From Chloroflexota bacterium (GTDB lineage: Bacteria > Chloroflexota > Anaerolineae > Anaerolineales > UBA4823), in the NCBI GenBank assembly GCA_023395675.1, contig JAEWYL010000241.1, forward strand, positions 1-17,155: a DNA stretch of 17,155 bases, written 5' to 3'. The notes below the pieces were generated by a model that saw only the letters and a list, made by a program, of their open reading frames with translations, made no database searches and had not been told where the DNA came from. Shown here one piece after another: positions 8,402 through 14,889 of this stretch. Each line of letters begins with the position of its first letter. Positions within the stretch are counted from its first letter, which is position 1. The position numbers were made by a program, and so were the translations under genes.

Positions 8402-9622
8402 TTACCAGCCGGGGATATCCGTGGCGACGGTGGGGCCCGCGATATTGGAGGGCGCCACGGTTCCGGCTGCCGGCTGCTCCCGGCCCGCGGCAGAGGCGGG
8501 CTGCAGGTCTAAATCTGTAAGAATACTGGTGCGAATGGCTTTACCGACACTCCCCCAGTTGTAGCGCTCTTGGGTGAGCGCGTGGCTCCGGTCTCCAAAC
8601 TTGCGGCGCCGGTCGGGGTCTCCCAGCAGGTCAATGATCGCCTGGGCCAGCAGGTCGGTGCGGCCCGGCGGGACTAGGTAGCCGTTCTCCCCGTGTTTCA
8701 CAAAGTCCGGGATGGCCCCGGTGCAGGTGGCGACAATCGGGAGGCGGTTCGACATGGCCTCGATGAAGACCACCCCGAACGGCTCCAGGCGGGTGGGCAG
8801 GCAGAAGACCGAAGCGCTGGCGTACAGGCGCTGCACCTCTTCCATGGGCAGCAGCCCCAGCACGTGGGTGTTGGGGGTGTCCACCTGCGGGCTGCAGCCC
8901 GCGATGGTGAGCTGCGCCTGCGGGTAGACCTCCAGCACCAGCTTGAAGGCCTCCACCAGGTCGGGCCCGCCCTTCCGTTCCCAGTCAATACCCACAAACA
9001 GGATGTTCTGCCCCTCGTCCGGGGGCCTCGCCTCCGCCTTCGGAGCGGCCTTGGTGTTCATCCCCACGTACACGCACTCCACCTTCTCCTCCGGGCAGCC
9101 ATAATCCCGGGTGAGCGAGCGGGAGATGTTGGTGCTGCGGGTAAAGACCCGCCGGGCGTTGCCGTACACGCTCCGCTCCAGCTCCACCCACGCCGGCGAG
9201 TGCAGGCTGCGGGGGTCAAACCCCTGGTACTCCAGGTTGGCGAGGTGGGTGTGGTCGGTGTAGACGTAGTGCGCCAGGCCGGGGAGGCTGGCGTCGAAGA
9301 TGGACTGGAGCTGGAAGGAGAAGGCGTACTCGTCCCGGCGCGGGCCGAGATAGTCCTCCACCAGCCGCTTCACCTGGTTGAACAGGTAGGTGGTGCCCCG
9401 GAAACTTTTGCGGAATTTCTTTTTTCCGGTCAGGAGCTCGCGCCAGTATTCCTTCAGGGTGTGGAGGCCGTTAACCAGCAGGATATCCGGCCTGCGCCTG
9501 AGCAGGTGCGCGATCGAGATCGTCTCGACTTCATATTCAGGAAAACTATCGGCCAGCATGGCAGCCACGCTCTGGCCAATATAAGCGGCAGGAAAGATGC
9601 GGATGTAAGCGATTTTTTTCAT
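8402..9622 (-). CDS. GT4-family glycosyltransferase (first gene of operon)
   Basis: A 406-residue GT-B protein with a clear donor-binding half: ILFVGIDWERKGG (207-219, with the conserved Arg and Lys), AGCSPQ (241-246) and EX7E as E280-PFGVVFI-E288, then the usual AIPDFVKHGENGYLVPPG. The N-terminal half is more diverged (YTDHTHLANL at 121-130) and may set acceptor specificity. The ATG at 9622 is preceded by AGGGGG at about 13 nt and starts MKKIAYIR; codons 2-4 contain an A7 run. As the promoter-proximal gene of the minus-strand array it probably acts early in glycan assembly, though gene order is a weak guide. The last 35 residues, rich in Ala, Gly and Pro, look like a disordered tail. Confidence 0.9.
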   Translation of the reverse strand: MKKIAYIRIFPAAYIGQSVAAMLADSFPEYEVETISIAHLLRRRPDILLVNGLHTLKEYWRELLTGKKKFRKSFRGTTYLFNQVKRLVEDYLGPRRDEYAFSFQLQSIFDASLPGLAHYVYTDHTHLANLEYQGFDPRSLHSPAWVELERSVYGNARRVFTRSTNISRSLTRDYGCPEEKVECVYVGMNTKAAPKAEARPPDEGQNILFVGIDWERKGGPDLVEAFKLVLEVYPQAQLTIAGCSPQVDTPNTHVLGLLPMEEVQRLYASASVFCLPTRLEPFGVVFIEAMSNRLPIVATCTGAIPDFVKHGENGYLVPPGRTDLLAQAIIDLLGDPDRRRKFGDRSHALTQERYNWGSVGKAIRTSILTDLDLQPASAAGREQPAAGTVAPSNIAGPTVATDIPGW

Positions 9623-9669
9623 AGAAACAATACCACCCCCTCTGTTTCCCCCCTTCCGGCAGCATGCAG

Positions 9670-9702
9670 CCCGCCGTTCATCTCTCGGGAGATCATGGCG
9701 GG
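9670..9702 (-). promoter_or_regulatory. Hairpin in 5' leader of the glycan operon
   Basis: CCCGCC at 9670-9675 pairs with GGCGGG at 9697-9702, and inside it ATCTC (9680-9684) pairs with GAGAT (9689-9693) around a TCGG loop, separated by a small internal loop. It lies 48-80 bases before the ATG of the first glycosyltransferase and would form in its mRNA leader. No known riboswitch consensus was recognised. Function, if any, is unknown. Confidence 0.4.
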
Positions 9703-9796
9703 TAGGAAGGAGATGCCCGGATTTTTAAGTCCTGATTGGCAAACGAGTCTATATCCCCTCATATGACTCGAGCGTGTCGTCACCCGTTTTAACGTT

Positions 9797-9809
9797 TTCA
9801 GACCCTGAA
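9797..9809. promoter_or_regulatory. Small palindrome, possible operator
   Basis: TTCAGACCCTGAA is a perfect 5-3-5 palindrome in the AT-richer part of the divergent intergenic region, about 175 bp before the glycan operon start. Its size fits a dimeric regulator site, but nothing links it to a specific protein. I could not identify a convincing -35/-10 pair for the minus-strand operon in the 9740-9860 stretch. Confidence 0.25.
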
Positions 9810-9886
9810 TGTTACATGCCGGACCGGTCTTCTCTGAATTGATTTTATCATGGCCTTTCGTGGGGGTGGGTGCGGGGTAAGGTGAG

Positions 9887-10128
9887 CCGGGTGCGAGGAA
9901 GCGTCCGGCACAATCCCGTTTTGGTGCGAGGCGCTTTCCCTGCCGGCCCGTCTCCCGGCGGGCAAATCGAGCCCTGCCGGAGACGACCTTGCCCGGGCGA
10001 GGGAGCGCCTTGCACCTGCCACTCTGCCCCCAGGTGCAAGGCACTCCTCCGCCCGACCGTCTTCCAGCCCGGCCAGGACCCCGTGCCGGCAGCCGGAAGG
10101 GCAGGCCAAAAAAGTGCCTCGCACCCGG
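9887..10128. repeat. Imperfect palindrome of about 200 bp
   Basis: The halves 9923-10018 and 10031-10125 are imperfect reverse complements of nearly equal length (96 and 95 bases), centred near 10024. The inner part is strongest: 9995-10018 against 10031-10054 matches at 21 of 24 positions and includes 12 perfect bases (10007-10018 with 10031-10042). The outer ends are also well kept: GGTGCGAGGC at 9923-9932 against 10116-10125. A further CCGGGTGCGAGG at 9887-9898 is an exact complement of 10117-10128. The middle of each arm is diverged. The motif GGTGCRAGG thus occurs five times, counting both strands. It looks like a decayed palindromic or MITE-like element. With the leader hairpin it fills most of the gene-free 9623-10272. 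Confidence 0.75.
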
Positions 10129-10162
10129 ACTGCGCGCCGGCCAAATCAACCGCCGGGATGCA

Positions 10163-10191
10163 TGAAAATTACCCGAAATTGGCGTTAAAAT
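10163..10191 (+). promoter_or_regulatory. Possible promoter for the alpha/beta hydrolase
   Basis: TAAAAT at 10186-10191 resembles a -10 box, with a poor -35 candidate TGAAAA at 10163-10168 (17-nt spacer). It falls in a local AT-rich patch 80-110 bp before the hydrolase start. A GGGCGGG/CCCGCCC hairpin (10222-10228 and 10237-10243) would lie in the leader. Support is weak. Confidence 0.25.
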
Positions 10192-10272
10192 AGCAGCTTC
10201 AGTTTCACCCCGGTTTCACGCGGGCGGGTGCATCTGCCCGCCCAGCCTATCCGTATGGTGAGGTAAAGCGCT

Positions 10273-11142
10273 ATGTCTTATGCCACGCTCTGGCTCACGC
10301 TGAACGGCCTGCGCCTGCACGCAAAGGCCGCCGGGCCCGAAGACGGCCGGCCGGTGATCCTGCTGCACGGTTTCCCCGAGTTCTGGTGGGGGTGGGAACG
10401 CTATCTCGACCCGCTCGCCCGGGCCGGCTTCCGGGTGATCGCCCCCGACCAGCGCGGCTACAACCGGAGCGACAAGCCCCGGGGGCTGCACGCTTACCGG
10501 CTGGAGACCCTGGCAAGCGACGTGACCGGCATCATGGATACCTTCGGCTGGGAGCGGGCTGCGGTGGTGGGGCACGATTGGGGCGGGATTGTGGCCTGGG
10601 CCGCCGCCGCCCTCTACCCCGAACGAGTGGAGCGGCTGGCCGCCGTCAACGCGCCCTATCTGAACGTGGGCTTCCGCACCCTGCCGCGGCGGCCCGACCA
10701 GCTCCTGCGCAGCGGCTACATGTACTTCTTTCAACTGCGCGGGCTGGCCGAGGCGGTGCTGCGCAACGACAACTGGGAGCTGCTGGCGCAGGGGATGCTG
10801 CGCACCAGCCGGCCCGGCGCCTTCAGCCCGCAGGACCTCGACCGCTACCGGGCCGCCTGGTGGCGCAGGGGCGCGGTGACTTCCATGCTGAACTGGTACC
10901 GGGCGCTCTTCTTCCACCCGCCGCGGCTGCCCCTGAACCCGCGCTTCCGCATGCCGGTGCTGGTGCTCTGGGGGGAGCGGGATTTCGCCCTCGTCCCGGA
11001 GCTGGCGGAAGCCAGCCTGGCGCTCTGCGAGCGGGGCCGGCTGGTGCGCTTCGCGGAGGCCACCCACTGGGTGCAGCACGAAGAGCCCGAACAGGTGCTG
11101 GACCACCTGCTGGGCTTTCTCACGCAGCCGGAAGCGCTCTGA
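10273..11142 (+). CDS. Alpha/beta hydrolase, epoxide hydrolase-like
   Basis: A 289-residue alpha/beta-hydrolase-fold enzyme that most resembles soluble epoxide hydrolases (ring opening of an epoxide to a diol). HGFPE (32-36) forms the oxyanion-hole loop. The nucleophile elbow GHDWGG (100-105) has Asp102 rather than Ser, as in epoxide hydrolases and haloalkane dehalogenases. Asp237 in WGERDFALVPE is the likely acid, and His265 in ATHWVQHE the catalytic base. Cap-domain tyrosines Y151 and Y209 are placed like the two epoxide-polarising tyrosines, which favours epoxide hydrolase over dehalogenase. The ATG at 10273 is preceded by GAGGT at about 9 nt. No signal peptide, so cytoplasmic. It reads away from the glycan operon and has no obvious pathway link to its neighbours; the substrate is unknown. 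Confidence 0.85.
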   Translation: MSYATLWLTLNGLRLHAKAAGPEDGRPVILLHGFPEFWWGWERYLDPLARAGFRVIAPDQRGYNRSDKPRGLHAYRLETLASDVTGIMDTFGWERAAVVGHDWGGIVAWAAAALYPERVERLAAVNAPYLNVGFRTLPRRPDQLLRSGYMYFFQLRGLAEAVLRNDNWELLAQGMLRTSRPGAFSPQDLDRYRAAWWRRGAVTSMLNWYRALFFHPPRLPLNPRFRMPVLVLWGERDFALVPELAEASLALCERGRLVRFAEATHWVQHEEPEQVLDHLLGFLTQPEAL

Positions 11143-11274
11143 CGGGGTTGTTCCGGCCTGATCTACGGCGGTGAAGCCTGCTCCGGGCGCCGTCTCGAAA
11201 AACACCGAAATAACCTTATATCCAGGCGGAATCCTATTATTCAACTGTAACATTTTCGTCATTTCGAAGTTAAT

Positions 11275-11283
11275 TAGGATAGA
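11275..11283 (+). promoter_or_regulatory. TAGGATAGA motif before the histidine kinase gene
   Basis: TAGGATAGA lies 83-91 bp upstream of the kinase ATG, in an AT-rich 60-bp patch that interrupts GC-rich DNA. The identical 9-mer is found at 14021-14029 upstream of the receiver-like gene. TAGGAT could act as a -10 element, but no good -35 box is seen 17 bp upstream here. It may be a shared promoter or regulator site for the two right-hand transcription units. Confidence 0.3.
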
Positions 11284-11365
11284 AGTACTACAAGTTCTCT
11301 ACCGGTATTTTCCGAGGTTCTTTGTAAAGCGGGCGCTGCCCGGCCATATCTTTAGGGGTGTTTTT

Positions 11366-12790
11366 ATGCTTCGCAACCAGAATCTGGCGGTCTGGATCAG
11401 GAAGACTTGGTTTAAGCACCAGAGGACCGTACTCCTCTCCATGCTGCTGCTCGCGCCTGTCGCCGGCTACCTCACCCACCAGGCGCTCTATCCCCTCATT
11501 GACCAGTACATCAAGTTCCCGGTTTTCCTGATCACCTTTTCGACCATCCCCGCTCTGATCGCCCTGCTCTACCTGCGCCGGGAGGAGCATCAGGAGCCCG
11601 GCAGCGCCTCGCTCTACCGCACGATCCGCCAGCAGCTCTCCGGCGCGCAGGACTGGGACCATTTCGTGGATGTCCTGCTGCAGTTCCCCAAGGCGGTCAC
11701 CCCTCTGGTGGGTTCCTCCCTGCCCATCTGCGACCCGATCAACGGCAGCGCCGAGGCGATCAAAGTGTGGAGCGCCAGCGGCGCGGCCCTGCCGAAGTTC
11801 TCGAACCTCGCCAGCCTGTGTTCCTTTAACTTTATCGTCCAGCCCCAACCCCTGGGCTTCTTCATTGACCCGGACTCCTTCGAGGCCCAGGAGACGGAGG
11901 AACCGCCCCTCACCTGCTTCTGCCTGCCCTTCCTGTTCGCCAGCCGCCACATCGGGTTCCTGCTGCTCTACCTGCCCCCCGCCGCCCGCCTCGACCCGGC
12001 CCAGATCACGGTGCTCAACGAACTGATCCCCGAGATCGGCTTCCTGCTGGAGTTTGCCTACCTGAGGCACTCGCTTGTGCTCCAGTCCGAGATCCTGGAT
12101 AAAGAGCAGCGGCGCATCGCCCGCTACCTGCACGATACGGTGGCCCAGAATCTGGCGGTGCTGCTCCACCGCCTGGACGGGCTGCTGCTGGACCACGACG
12201 CGGGCGCCAGCCTGCCCGAACTGCGCTGCAAGCTGGAGCAGGTGCAGTCCCTGGTGGGGCAGGCCGACCACCAGCTGCGCGGCTCGATCGCCGACCTGCG
12301 GCATGAATCCTCCATCGACCTGGATTCCTCCCTGCTCGATTTCGCCCAGGAGGCCAGCCATACCGCCGGCTTTACCCTGGAGATCTCCAGCACCGGAGAG
12401 GCCCAGAGCCTGCCCGCGCACCTGCAGCTCCAGGTATTTTCCATTCTGCGCGAGGCCATCCGCAACATCGAGAAGCACGCCGGGGCCAGCCGGGTGAGCA
12501 TCCATTCGCTCTGGGAAAGCCACCGCCTCACCCTGACCGTGAAAGACGACGGGCGCGGCTTCGAACTGGCGGAGGCCCAGGATAGGAAGGGCCATTACGG
12601 CCTGAAGTTGATGCAGGAGAGCGCCCGGGAGCTCAACGGGCAGCTCGCCATCCATTCCAGCCCGGGCGCCGGGACCTGTATTACCCTGACCCTCCCGCTG
12701 ATCGATCCGAACCGGGATTTCGACTCCACCGACCTGCAGTTGTTCACCACCGTATGGAAGCTTTCACAAAAGGGTGAATTCAGTGGTTGA
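11366..12790 (+). CDS. NarL-family membrane sensor histidine kinase
   Basis: A 474-residue kinase of the HisKA_3 type. Two hydrophobic helices (about 21-41 and 51-70) enclose a very short external loop, so it may sense a membrane or intracellular cue. A GAF-like region spans about 85-235. The H-box RRIARYLHDTVAQN has the phosphorylated His at 256. The ATPase domain has N367 in the N-box (EAIRNIEKHAG), DDGRG at 394-398, and a late glycine-rich segment ending in GAGTCITLTLPL. All key residues are present, so it should be active. I start at the ATG at 11366, preceded by AGGGGTG; the frame is open upstream to a GTG at 11171, but that stretch is AT-rich and promoter-like. The gene ends 79 bp before the response regulator, its evident partner. 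Confidence 0.9.
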   Translation: MLRNQNLAVWIRKTWFKHQRTVLLSMLLLAPVAGYLTHQALYPLIDQYIKFPVFLITFSTIPALIALLYLRREEHQEPGSASLYRTIRQQLSGAQDWDHFVDVLLQFPKAVTPLVGSSLPICDPINGSAEAIKVWSASGAALPKFSNLASLCSFNFIVQPQPLGFFIDPDSFEAQETEEPPLTCFCLPFLFASRHIGFLLLYLPPAARLDPAQITVLNELIPEIGFLLEFAYLRHSLVLQSEILDKEQRRIARYLHDTVAQNLAVLLHRLDGLLLDHDAGASLPELRCKLEQVQSLVGQADHQLRGSIADLRHESSIDLDSSLLDFAQEASHTAGFTLEISSTGEAQSLPAHLQLQVFSILREAIRNIEKHAGASRVSIHSLWESHRLTLTVKDDGRGFELAEAQDRKGHYGLKLMQESARELNGQLAIHSSPGAGTCITLTLPLIDPNRDFDSTDLQLFTTVWKLSQKGEFSG

Positions 12791-12869
12791 CCTCTCTCTT
12801 TCCCAGATTCGGACGGGCGCTCCCGACACAGCCGGCGCTTCTTACAGGGCTGCAAAATGGGAGAATGCG

Positions 12870-13544
12870 TTGAATATCTTCGTGGTGGACGACCATGTCC
12901 TGTTCCGTGAAGGCCTGGTCACCATGCTTCAGAACTGCCCGGATTTCAACATCATCGGGGAGGCGGGCTCCGCCCTGGAGGCGGTGGACAAAGTGGCCGA
13001 CCTCAAGCCCGACCTGGTGCTGCTGGATATCGGCCTGCCGGACGGCAACGGGCTGGACGTGATGAAGGTGCTGCGCCTGCGCAACCCGGAGCTGAAGGTG
13101 GTGATCCTGACCGTGTACGAGTCGGATGACCTGCTGGTGAAGGCCATCCGCAGCGGGGCGAACGGGTACCTGCTGAAGACCATGCCCATGTCGCAGGTGC
13201 TGGCCTCCATCCGCGGCATCCGGCGCGGCGAGCTGGCCCTTTCGCGCAAGATGACCGGCAAGCTGCTGGACCAGTTCGCCCGCCAGGCCGGCCAGCGCGA
13301 CGGGCTGGAGAACCTGGACGCCCTCACCGCCCGCGAGATTGACGTGCTGAAGGAGCTGAGCGCCGGCAGCAGCAACCGCAGAATTGCCGAGAAGCTGGTG
13401 ATCTCCGAAAACACGGTCAAGATCCACGTCCACAACGTCCTCAAAAAGCTCAAGCTTCACACGCGCCGCGAAGCGCGCAAATACGCTTCCCTGCTCGGCC
13501 TGGGGGAGGACGCCCAGAACAACCACCGCCCGCCCTTCGGCTGA
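12870..13544 (+). CDS. LuxR/NarL-family response regulator
   Basis: A 224-residue transcription regulator and the likely partner of the kinase just upstream. The receiver domain starts NIFVVDDHVLFREGL with the acidic pair D7/D8, phospho-acceptor D53 (LVLLDIGLP), the switch Thr in VILTVYESD, and the conserved Lys in GYLLKTM. A GerE-type helix-turn-helix spans about 150-212 (LTAREIDVL then SENTVKIHVHNVLKKL). I choose the TTG at 12870 because the family begins exactly there and GGGAG lies 6 nt before it. The frame also opens at a GTG at 12774, inside the kinase gene, which would add 32 residues with no family similarity. Targets cannot be proved; the neighbouring exopolysaccharide genes are plausible. 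An intrinsic terminator follows the stop. Confidence 0.9.
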   Translation: MNIFVVDDHVLFREGLVTMLQNCPDFNIIGEAGSALEAVDKVADLKPDLVLLDIGLPDGNGLDVMKVLRLRNPELKVVILTVYESDDLLVKAIRSGANGYLLKTMPMSQVLASIRGIRRGELALSRKMTGKLLDQFARQAGQRDGLENLDALTAREIDVLKELSAGSSNRRIAEKLVISENTVKIHVHNVLKKLKLHTRREARKYASLLGLGEDAQNNHRPPFG

Positions 13545-13565
13545 TAGGCGGCGCACGACCCGCAG

Positions 13566-13622
13566 CGGCCCCGGAGGCCGGCCTGAACCCAGGCCCGCCT
13601 CCGGGGCCGTTTTTGTTTTTTC
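13566..13622 (+). terminator. Strong intrinsic terminator after the response regulator
   Basis: CGGCCCCGGAGGC (13566-13578) pairs perfectly with GCCTCCGGGGCCG (13597-13609) and is followed directly by TTTTTGTTTTTT. A nested GGCCT/AGGCC stem sits in the loop. It starts about 20 bp after the stop codon and closes the kinase-regulator transcript. Confidence 0.92.
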
Positions 13623-13625
13623 ACG

Positions 13626-13678
13626 GCCGGGCGCCGTCTGCGAACGCGGGCCTGCGTGTGGATGCGGCCCCGCCCGGC
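13626..13678. repeat. GC-rich inverted repeat
   Basis: GCCGGGCG at 13626-13633 is complementary to CGCCCGGC at 13671-13678. It lies in extremely GC-rich non-coding DNA just after the terminator. I see no gene in 13545-14262; short ORFs there have biased, low-complexity translations. Confidence 0.4.
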
Positions 13679-13794
13679 GCCCGTCCCGCGCGCGGCCCCG
13701 CCCGGCGGTGAACCACCGGGCTCCATTTGCGAAGGCCTGCGGCCTATCCCGTACCAGCCCGCAGGGTGGCCTTGCATTCCGCGCGGGTTCCACC

Positions 13795-13854
13795 CCCCGG
13801 CGGACGTACACCGGTGGGCGCTCCCCGGCGGACATACACCGGTGGGCGCTCCCC
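13795..13854. repeat. 28-bp tandem direct repeat, two copies plus a partial
   Basis: Units at 13795-13822 and 13823-13850 differ at one base (GACGTACACC versus GACATACACC), and CCCCGG of a third copy follows. Each unit contains the palindrome ACCGGT. A GGAGGGCC/GGCCCTCC hairpin (13855-13862 and 13877-13884) lies next to it. The 28-bp spacing, close to three helical turns, and the position upstream of the receiver-like gene would fit a regulator-binding array, but chance or mobile-repeat origin is equally possible. Confidence 0.7.
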
Positions 13855-13997
13855 GGAGGGCCCCGCGTATAAAGGCGGCCCTCCGCGCCCGCCCCCCTCC
13901 ATTTCTTGTGATTTTATTTACAAATTACTAAATCGCTTCTCCTCGAGAGGCGGCGAAAGATAGACCTTTTTTACTCCTTTCTTGCCGTCGCGGGTTA

Positions 13998-14026
13998 TTG
14001 CGCCCGCCCCTTTACTCGGCTAGGAT
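13998..14026 (+). promoter_or_regulatory. Candidate promoter for the receiver-like/co-polymerase genes
   Basis: TTGCGC at 13998-14003 and TAGGAT at 14021-14026 are separated by 17 bp, a plausible sigma-70-type pair. The TAGGATAGA 9-mer here recurs upstream of the histidine kinase gene. It would leave a leader of about 230 nt before the TTG start at 14263. The leader contains a TCCA tandem (about 14218-14229) but no riboswitch I can recognise. Confidence 0.35.
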
Positions 14027-14262
14027 AGAGAACGCCGCTGCGGGATAAGTTATTCAGGGTAATCCTCTTGTCCCGTACGCGCGGTAAAGAACGAAACTGG
14101 CTCATATCGCTCAAAACTGGCAGAAATACCCATCTGCAGGCTGCGTCCTCCCTCCCAGGGCTGCGCGCCTGGCTTTGAGACCGCCTCCAGTGCCTTTCTG
14201 GACACCGTCCAGGTCAATCCATCCATCCATTCTGATACGGGGGATCCCACGGAGAGGTCAGC

Positions 14263-14688
14263 TTGAAACGAGTGCTTATCGTCAGCGGCGGTTCTATGCT
14301 CTCCAGCGGAGTGGAGCATCTGATTAAGACAGACGGTGCTTTTGTCTTGCGCTGTATCTTCAATCCGAAGAAAGATGAACTGGAACAGGAAATTCTGAAC
14401 TTCGGGCCGGACGTCATGATCATCGAGCAGTCCTCCCTGGCAGGGGAGACGGTCTTGCTGCAGGCGCTGAAATCACGGAAAAAGTGGTGCATCATCCTGC
14501 TGGATTACCAGGACAACCTGCTCCATATCTTCGCCAGGGATGAGGTGCGCATCTTCGAGACTCAGGACCTGATTGACATCTTGCGCAGAGGGTTCGGGCT
14601 GCTCGACGGCGCGGACCGCCTCGCTGCCGGAGGCCGCCTCCCAGCCGCCTCCATCTTGCACGAAAATCAGCCCGCGCAGACGGATTAA
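14263..14688 (+). CDS. Stand-alone degenerate receiver-domain protein
   Basis: A 141-residue protein whose first 110 residues follow the receiver fold of NarL-type regulators. KRVLIVSGG fills the place of strand 1, MLSSGVEHLIKTDGAFVL mirrors the LFREGL helix and next strand, and FGPDVMIIEQSSL matches the strand with the phospho-acceptor. The acidic pair is replaced by S8-G9, and Glu55 stands where Asp should be; no conserved switch Lys is seen. There is no DNA-binding domain. It may be a phosphorylation-independent protein-interaction module. The TTG start at 14263 is supported by GGAGAGG 5 nt upstream. It is followed 201 bp later by the co-polymerase gene, so a role in glycan-length or export control is a guess from context. 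The fold assignment is by pattern only. Confidence 0.65.
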   Translation: MKRVLIVSGGSMLSSGVEHLIKTDGAFVLRCIFNPKKDELEQEILNFGPDVMIIEQSSLAGETVLLQALKSRKKWCIILLDYQDNLLHIFARDEVRIFETQDLIDILRRGFGLLDGADRLAAGGRLPAASILHENQPAQTD

Positions 14689-14736
14689 GGGGACAGGTCT
14701 GCCGGGCGTGAACTGATTTGACTTCCAGAAGCCGTA

Positions 14737-14779
14737 CCGGCGGTTTGCGAGCTGCTGCTGGCGGCGGCAAACCTGCCGG
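14737..14779 (+). other. Hairpins in the leader of the co-polymerase gene
   Basis: CCGGCGGTTTGC (14737-14748) pairs with GCAAACC-T-GCCGG (14767-14779) with one bulged base. A second stem CGGACGC/GCGTCCG lies at 14810-14816 and 14829-14835. No T-run follows either, so they are not ordinary terminators. They occupy the 201-bp gap before the co-polymerase ATG. Confidence 0.35.
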
Positions 14780-14889
14780 GACGTTTCCGGACAGGGGTTT
14801 AACAACTTTCGGACGCCGGCCCTCTGGCGCGTCCGGGCTGTTCCAACCAGGGGAAACACATCTGATGAGGGACTGAAGGGATTGTCAGG

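Noticed and set aside
9619..10193. ORFs on both strands in the divergent intergenic region
   Set aside because: They cross the large palindrome, whose two halves force similar open frames on both strands; no start context or protein similarity was seen.
13656..13963. Two overlapping plus-strand ORFs of 78-91 codons after the terminator
   Set aside because: The translations are Pro/Arg/Gly-rich, include the 28-bp tandem repeat in two frames, and have no ribosome-binding site.
14050..14495. Minus-strand ORFs opposite the receiver-like gene and its leader
   Set aside because: No family similarity; the plus-strand frame has a good ribosome-binding site and a receiver-like pattern, so these are treated as shadows.
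14737..14800. Cyclic-di-GMP (GEMM-I) riboswitch, suggested by GCAAACC followed by GGGACG
   Set aside because: The hairpin with GAAA tetraloop expected between these strings is absent (only four bases separate them), and the later receptor elements are not found.
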